A stretch of 64,000 nt of DNA. Origin: Echinococcus granulosus (lineage: Eukaryota > Platyhelminthes > Cestoda > Cyclophyllidea > Taeniidae). The notes beneath the pieces are model-generated. The model made no database searches and was not told the origin of the DNA. It worked only from the letters and a program-made list of their open reading frames with translations. A program made the position numbers and the translations under genes. Shown here one piece after another: positions 58,222 to 64,000 of the stretch. Every line of letters begins with the position of its first letter. Position 1 is the stretch's first letter. The stretch is taken from positions 954,105 to 1,018,104 of the forward strand of contig NW_020170386.1 of assembly GCF_000524195.1 (NCBI RefSeq), written 5' to 3'.

Positions 58222-61200
58222 TCACATGCGAATGAGCTGATGGTGTTGCTGCCTATTGCCTTGGTTGCGCAATGGTGGTCGGCCGCGACTTTTGGGCGCA
58301 ACACCGCTTCCGGACAGCGAACCATTGGCACCGCTGCGTCGACTACCACACTCCCGCCTGACCCCTACGAGAGCTGAGAGTCTGTTGGCCCGACGCTTGC
58401 TACGTCTGGTCGCCCCAAAGACAATGCCTCGACGACGCCTCAAGGGCATAGACGCTGCACCAGTACGCGAGGCCAACCCCCGTCTCGTGTCCTCGGGCGA
58501 AGATTCGTCAGAATCACCACTCGCAGCAGACATCACTTCGCCAGCAAGGTGTGTATCTCCAGGGCCGACAAGTTACATTTAGTGATGCTTTTATTTAAAG
58601 ACACCTACTCTCATGTGGTAAATGAGTTTGGATGACGGCACGAAACTAGAATACGGAACGAGAGCTGCGTGATACTACTGCCACGTGAATAGTTCGCCGC
58701 GATTCAGAAAAAAAGGAAATCCTAACCTGCTTGATAAGGCGCGAGCTCCAGATAGATGTCTATCATGGGAGGACCCATAATGGGCAAAGTTTGGATTTGT
58801 CAGGAAAGTCATGGGTACAGTGCGGTCTAAGTAGACAACGAAGTACTGAGGCTAGCTGAATAATGTTCAGATTGGGGTTCATGCAATAAGCCAAGGGATA
58901 TGTCGAACGGAATAAATCATTTGTAAACGCTTTTTTTCTGTTGGGCCGCAAAAACAGCGTATAAATTGGATAATTTTGCTGAGTCAATATTCTGAGGTTA
59001 GTTTTGTGGATTTTGCAACTTATCTAAATAAATTTGTTCATTTTAGACAAATACCATTTGATGAGACATTCGAGGGCACCTTACCATTAAGAAATACGCC
59101 TTGGGATCGCTTAAGCTGCTGCAATTGTTCAATTTCTTGACGCAATACGTGTTCTCCTGCAAATAGTAGACGAATGAATAATGAAGTGATAAAAGTCGTG
59201 ATACCCAATGATAAATTTTGCTCCGATCAAAAGTCGCACAATTAATAATGGTACAAAATCTCAATCTGTGATTAAAAAATGTTAAGTTATGAAACCGCAC
59301 AAGTTAATTAAGAAAGATGTGACATGTAGGTGACCATGGTTCACACAAAGAAGGTTTGACATACTGTGCAGTTGATGTAACAATTTGTTCGCTTCTAATG
59401 GGGATAGAAACCGAAGAAGGGGTTTCAGAGGTTCTGCAAAATGTCTGCAACGGAAAACAAGTTTAGGTGAGAAGGTACTACTCAGTGGATAACAGTACAA
59501 AAGCGCTGCATCTCCTACAGGTGTAAAACTTGCATATGGATGTAAACAGACGACTAGGCAATAACCTTGGGTTGGGTTATGAGTAGGTTAAGCGGGGATC
59601 CACCAATGGGAAAATCCCATATTAACCCAGATACTTATCATCTCTTTGGTTCGTAACAAACCTTTCAGTTTTAGAGGAATCCATAGCTTTTAATGGTTAG
59701 TTAACCTTGAAAAAATGCAAACGTCCCCACTCATATCCAAGTCGTCGCATCTTAATAAATAAACCACGAAGTTGCAACCTATGGGCACAAAGCTCCAATC
59801 CGCTAGCAATTGAATTTGTCACGGTATCATAAAAGACTGTTATCCAGGTCTATCTGACGCTTTGTTAAATATACAGCTCAAGGTATATGCAAAGCATAAG
59901 CTAATATTTGTTGCCGCTATATACAAAAGTGCTTGAACAGTAATTTGACGCAAAAATCAATCTACGGTGGTATGCAGCAGTTTGCCGGAGGTTCCGACGA
60001 AGAAATATCCCGGATGGACTGGTTCGGCGATTTCTCTTTGACATTCGATAGATGTTGAGAGGTGCCACTGTCTTTCGTAATGATCCAAGGTAAGGGAGTT
60101 GGCAAGGAAGGAAATATACCAGAAGGGTTGACTGAAGAAACAGCTCCAAGGGGACTAAAGTCCACAATTGGGGAAGAGCAGTGCCAAGGTCGAGTGAATG
60201 TAGTGGGCGGAGAAGCATCTCTACTATTCCCTTCATAAGTCGTCATATCCTCGGCAGGAATTGAGGCAGACGCTGTTGCGGCTGTGTCCACGGAAGGTAC
60301 CGAATGACTTGAACTGTCGGAAAACGCAACTCCAGAATCTTGAAGCGATTCTATTGATGAGGGTGGTTGTTTAACGGCCTCTTCTATGGGCAAGCTGTCG
60401 GAGGTGCCAGGCTTCTCGAAGATATTGCCACAGCGCGTGGACTGTAACATCCTCCCTCCACATCGCCGTTGGCTAATTAAACGCCTGCGAGCCGCTTTGT
60501 CACCCCCACCACTTAACTGCGATTGGTCAGACATTGCGCGTCCATGACCATTGCCATGGCCATTACTCGTGGCCTTAGGAGGGATCAGTTTTGGAAGGGC
60601 GTGAGTCAGCAAGTTCAGTTTTGCCGCGACTATGTGACGTAGTCGCCGCCGTCGCAGAATCTCGGTAAACATATCGATCCGAACGAGAGCTAGGTCTGCA
60701 AATTAATAAATCCAAAGGAAAGAGGAGGGAAGTCGTTGTCGCAAGTGAAAAACAAGAGCACATAGATACGCATGATTAGAAGCCAGTGCTTCATCACATC
60801 CTCAGCGGAAGTACCACCATCATTCAAAAGAACAACTTATTAACGTATCGCAACCATACTACATAGCGATTTTCATGGGGGATTCCAGAATTTTAGGCAT
60901 ATCTATCAATGCGATGATGAGAGCTTAGTTGAGGAATAAACTGCTACCCAAACAGAAGAATGCGGGTGCGAGTGAAATTCGCAATGTAAGAAGACTGAAA
61001 GTAAAAATATAGGTAAATTTGGAAAACATTGGTTACAGCAAGAACACCCTTGTTACAATCAAAGCAAAAAAAAGTACAGAAAGAGTGAGCCTTCCTTATA
61101 ACTAGCAATAAATTAAAGGCTTCTAAGTGCTACTTAGAATATAACGTGGCCTTCGATGTTCGCGTGTGCAAAACAGCCACAATCTAAAACAAGCACATCA

Positions 61201-62083
61201 GTGGCACCTTAAGACAGGTATAGAACGAATGAGTGCACCGCAACGCCGCTTAATGTAACAAAGAGCATAAAGATCATTTAAGCAAAGGCCGATAGAACAA
61301 TGATGTATGCAGCAGTGGGGGCCACAAGAATGAGCAGGTTCGAAACAGCATCGCACAAAAACCACCAACAACATGGAAAAGATCTTACCACGATAAAGTT
61401 CATCACCAAAAAAATCGCTTCTGATTCGGGCAATGAACATCTCGGCATTGTTATCATAATCCTAAAATTTACTTACAATACAGATCCATGAACTTACGCA
61501 TTCATAATCGCCTCTCTTGGGCATTAAGCCCAATTTCTTGCAAAAACCAAGTGGAACTCGGAAATGAGCTTTACAGATGGCAAAGAGATCGTCATCAGAC
61601 TTATCTTTGGTATTCAAATCCATGATGGAACGAGGTGATTTATAGACGCTACTCATGATTCCTGAAACGTACGTAGACTCGTAATGTCTGCGACATTCTA
61701 AAGGTGACATACTCCCGAGCTTTGCCGATACATCCAACCTGGAAAAAAGACATCCACTACAACTCACTTCACTTACCAATTTCCAAGACCACAAGATTCA
61801 ACATACTCCAAGAATGCAAGTTCTTTTTCTACTGTCCACACAAGTTCCACCCATTGGGAAACAGATCTCTGAAGCAAAAATCATTAAAGCTAAACAGAAG
61901 TACCCCAAGTGCATACTTATGGCACCTTTTGTGTTTGGAAGACTCGGCACCTAACCGGAAACACTAAACATTAGTAATTATACGCGCCGTTACATTAGGA
62001 CAGAGTAGGACCCTTTGGCATTGTACACATTTTATAAAAATAAACGGGAGCTTCCTAAGGCAATAACAACAGTGTTCACCCAT
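58222..62083 (-). CDS. TADA2B: Transcriptional adapter 2-beta (SAGA subunit)
   Basis: TADA2B couples the GCN5 acetyltransferase to the SAGA coactivator in the nucleus. Exons (minus): 62083-61994, 61963-61904, 61868-61777, 61738-61498, 61461-61389, 60695-59966, 59444-59365, 59156-59085, 58556-58222; 1773 bases, 590 residues. Residues 5-50 are the ZZ zinc finger: CCYCLRKL, IKCVQCQRVLLCPNCF, then H-K-R-C-H-K-Y. Residues about 55-110 are the SANT domain (WTVEKELAFLEYVESCGLGN, then LDVSAKLGSMSPLECRRHYE). The family-typical PKRGDYECDYDNNAEMFIAR and VRIDMFTEILRRRRLRH follow. A Ser/Pro-rich insertion of about 220 residues, unusual for the family, interrupts the protein. Then PLKPLLRFLSPLEANKLLHQ and LRQEIEQLQQLKRSQGVFLN. 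In place of a SWIRM domain the tail is basic, with KSRGRPPL resembling an AT-hook. The first four introns are 30, 35, 38 and 36 nt. The exon 6 end (weak donor at 59965) is the least certain boundary. Confidence 0.88.
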
Positions 62084-62630
62084 GTCCAGTTGCTATGACC
62101 AAAAAGAAACCCGGAAAACTTCACCCCCATTCCATCTGAAAGATTGATGGTGTTGGTAACTCACTAAAACAGTCCTTCGTCTTATCAGTGCCCATAATTT
62201 CAAGTATAATGTATACAATAAAGAACAAAAAGTCAAATAAAATCAGTAAAAATTATACTCCGTTTCAAATAGTTCTTTTTTTTGAAACTATTGCTCATAT
62301 GTACAACCTTAAATTCTACGGCTACATATTTCATACAAAAATGAATTTAATTAATATTATGAGGGTTGCATTACACGCACTTAGCATGCTATAATAGTTT
62401 TCATTGCTTCATTTAGAGGCGTATTAGTGTTCTAAATTTTGCACGCACAACATTGCGCTTTGCTTAGAATTAGTGCACAATGCGAGGTCATCCCGCGCAG
62501 TTTTGATTTAAAATATAACACTTTAAAACTTAGTAAACAGCTTCCGTTGGCTTGAAATCACCATTGTTTTGCTTGCTGTCAGGGATGGCAAGAATGTTAA
62601 AGTGTTTATTAATTATGCGGTGCATTTAAC
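62084..62630. other. Upstream region of TADA2B
   Basis: This segment should contain the TADA2B promoter and 5' UTR. No coding signal was seen. It is AT-rich. Confidence 0.35.
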
Positions 62631-62820
62631 TGTAATACGATAGTGGTTTATCCCTCGGTTCTGGTGAGGCGCCACTTTTGTACTTTGAACTAGCCCTCTT
62701 GTGCCTTGCCGGGTGGGCTGGCCTTTTGGGCCATGCCAATAGCCCAGACACCTTCTCCGTGCTGAATACATATATTCTGCCCGAGTATTGTGTCTTCTTT
62801 CGTCTTCAGGCAGTCTCGCT
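62631..62820 (+). repeat. Inverted repeat, left arm
   Basis: About 190 bases beginning TGTAATACGATAGTGGTTTA are nearly the reverse complement of 63191-63378. They share long matching stretches such as GTGAGGCGCCACTTTTGTAC and CTGCCCGAGTATTGTGT, with scattered substitutions and small indels. The arm is more GC-rich than its flanks. It may be one end of a non-autonomous DNA transposon or a foldback element. Confidence 0.85.
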
Positions 62821-63190
62821 ACATAACACTTTAAAGAAACCTAATTCATTAGCCGCACATCACAAAGACCTTTTTTGAAACTGGTGTACGCAAGCAGAGG
62901 TTTCTTTGCTGCAATAATATTAACCTTTTTCTGCTCTTCTACGACAGATTGCTTTCTTTCGATTATGTTGTTTTTGTAATTTCTGCAGTCTTTATTTCTT
63001 TTATTTCACCCCAGGCTGCATACCATGATTGGCTTCGCGCTGTATCCAAGTCCTTACAATTTGTAAAATTTGATTTTTCTGTGTTATTCTTATCAGTGCG
63101 GAGCTGTAATAAAGTTTATGGGCATTCTCAATAATACTTCATTAATTCAGAAATAGTCAAACGTCTTGGGACATTACATGAATGTAGCGT
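62821..63190. other. Spacer between inverted repeat arms
   Basis: About 370 bases of AT-rich sequence with no recognised coding or RNA feature. If the arms are termini of one element, this is its interior; it is too short for a transposase gene. Confidence 0.5.
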
Positions 63191-63378
63191 GCTGAGACTT
63201 CCATGAAGACGGAAGGGGACACAATACTCGGGCAGAATATATATTCAGCACAGAGAAGGTGTCTGGGCTAATGGCATGCCCTGAAGGCCAGCCCACCCAG
63301 AGAGGTACAAGAGGGCTAATTCAAAGTACAAAAGTGGCGCCTCACCAACACCGAGGGATCAACCACTATCGCATTACA
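63191..63378 (-). repeat. Inverted repeat, right arm
   Basis: Reverse complement of the left arm at 62631-62820, ending CCACTATCGCATTACA. The outer ends match to the base at TGTAAT(A/G)CGATAGTGG, but no target-site duplication is evident in the flanks (left TGCATTTAAC, right TGAAAGCTAA). Confidence 0.85.
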
Positions 63379-64000
63379 TGAAAGCTAAGGCAACACTCCT
63401 AATTTCAGGTGTTAGTATCCCACCCTTTGTTTGCTTTTACTTATTGTGTTATTACTGCCGCACTTTTAGCCCCACGTTTTTGAAGTACGCAAGCGTGACC
63501 AAGGGTGATCCATGAATAAAACGGAGTTTTTGTCCTTTTTTACGGCTAAGAATACTTAGTAAGTCGTCCATCTTGACGGCCTTTCTCGACGTACTAACAT
63601 AGAATAGATTTTGCAAGCTTCATGCACATGAATGCTGTTGATGTCAACGTTTTGCCTCAAGTATCGTGGGAATCAGATGGTACCGCTTATCTTTGTTACA
63701 TCAGTCTTAACGAATAAGTAGTTGGATTTTGTCTAATCTCGTTAAAGTATTGCAATTTTAAAAGTTACCTAAGTTTTAAAACAAAATTAGAGGAAAGCCT
63801 TCAATCACTGCATTAGCTTCTTACAACTGTGTAGTAATGGAGGTTCGCTGAGAGGTATAAGATCTCAGACAATCCGAGAATAGGGATGCGGAAATTCACT
63901 AAATCCATCGGTGTACATGCGAGTATGGAAGAATACGGACAGCTGTTCCTGGTGTCATTTTATCCTTTCGCCATTCAAAAGTCTCAATTTTCTTCGTTCC
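63379..64000. other. Right edge, no gene recognised
   Basis: About 620 bases of AT-rich sequence with no convincing exon, RNA gene or repeat. Confidence 0.4.

Noticed and set aside
57671..58225. Several open frames on both strands in a GC-richer patch
   Set aside because: No domain, no matching splice sites and conflicting frames; probably untranslated or intergenic sequence downstream of TADA2B.
62678..62878. 66-codon frame inside the left inverted-repeat arm
   Set aside because: It lies in a repeat arm, and the other arm does not keep the same frame, so there is no sign of selection on a protein.
1..64000. Bacterial-type systems such as CRISPR arrays, operons or prophage
   Set aside because: The window is intron-containing animal DNA; no direct-repeat arrays, ribosome-binding sites or phage genes were seen.

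Overview
The window looks like nuclear DNA of a metazoan, most probably a parasitic flatworm (cestode or trematode). The DNA is AT-rich. The genes are animal families: an intermediate filament protein, TEX14, FANK1, a tetraspanin, diaphanous-type formin and TADA2B. They use standard stop codons and are interrupted by GT-AG introns. Some introns are kilobases long, but the 5' introns of several genes are only 29-41 nt, a pattern known from schistosomes and relatives. The flatworm call is inference; no species marker was found. There are two 100-base N gaps (37125-37224 and 51963-52062), so this is a draft scaffold.

Layout. (1) 84-14997, minus: an intermediate filament gene with a lamin-length rod of about 355 residues, eight recognisable exons, running off the left edge. 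(2) 16153-22902, minus: a 14-exon, 886-residue TEX14-type protein made of ankyrin repeats plus a pseudokinase. (3) 24274-25908, plus: an intronless 544-residue Ser/Arg/Lys-rich protein of unknown function. (4) 28869-32564, plus: a complete FANK1 orthologue (FN3 plus ankyrin repeats, 337 residues, eight exons). (5) 33242-34204, minus: five exons of a tetraspanin, convergent with FANK1. (6) 38376-39773, plus: a second intronless Ser-rich protein that appears paralogous to the gene at 24274. (7) 42295-43290, minus: a small two-exon gene of unknown function. (8) 46178-51188, minus: 3' exons of one or two unrecognised genes. (9) 52206-55457, minus: an intronless, full-length diaphanous formin of 1083 residues. 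(10) 58222-62083, minus: TADA2B, a SAGA coactivator subunit, nine exons and 590 residues, with an unusual Ser-rich insertion and a basic AT-hook-like tail. (11) 62631-63378: a pair of inverted repeats of about 190 bp.

Most gene models here were built by hand from splice sites and codon phase. For TEX14, FANK1 and TADA2B all exon phases join and the totals are whole codons (2661, 1014 and 1773 bases). The genes do not form an operon and are functionally mixed: cytoskeleton (intermediate filament, formin), germ-cell-associated proteins (TEX14, FANK1), chromatin (TADA2B) and membrane (tetraspanin). The points most worth a second look are the two intronless paralogues with a shared domain I do not recognise, the cluster of ultra-short 5' introns, the intronless formin and the modified TADA2B.
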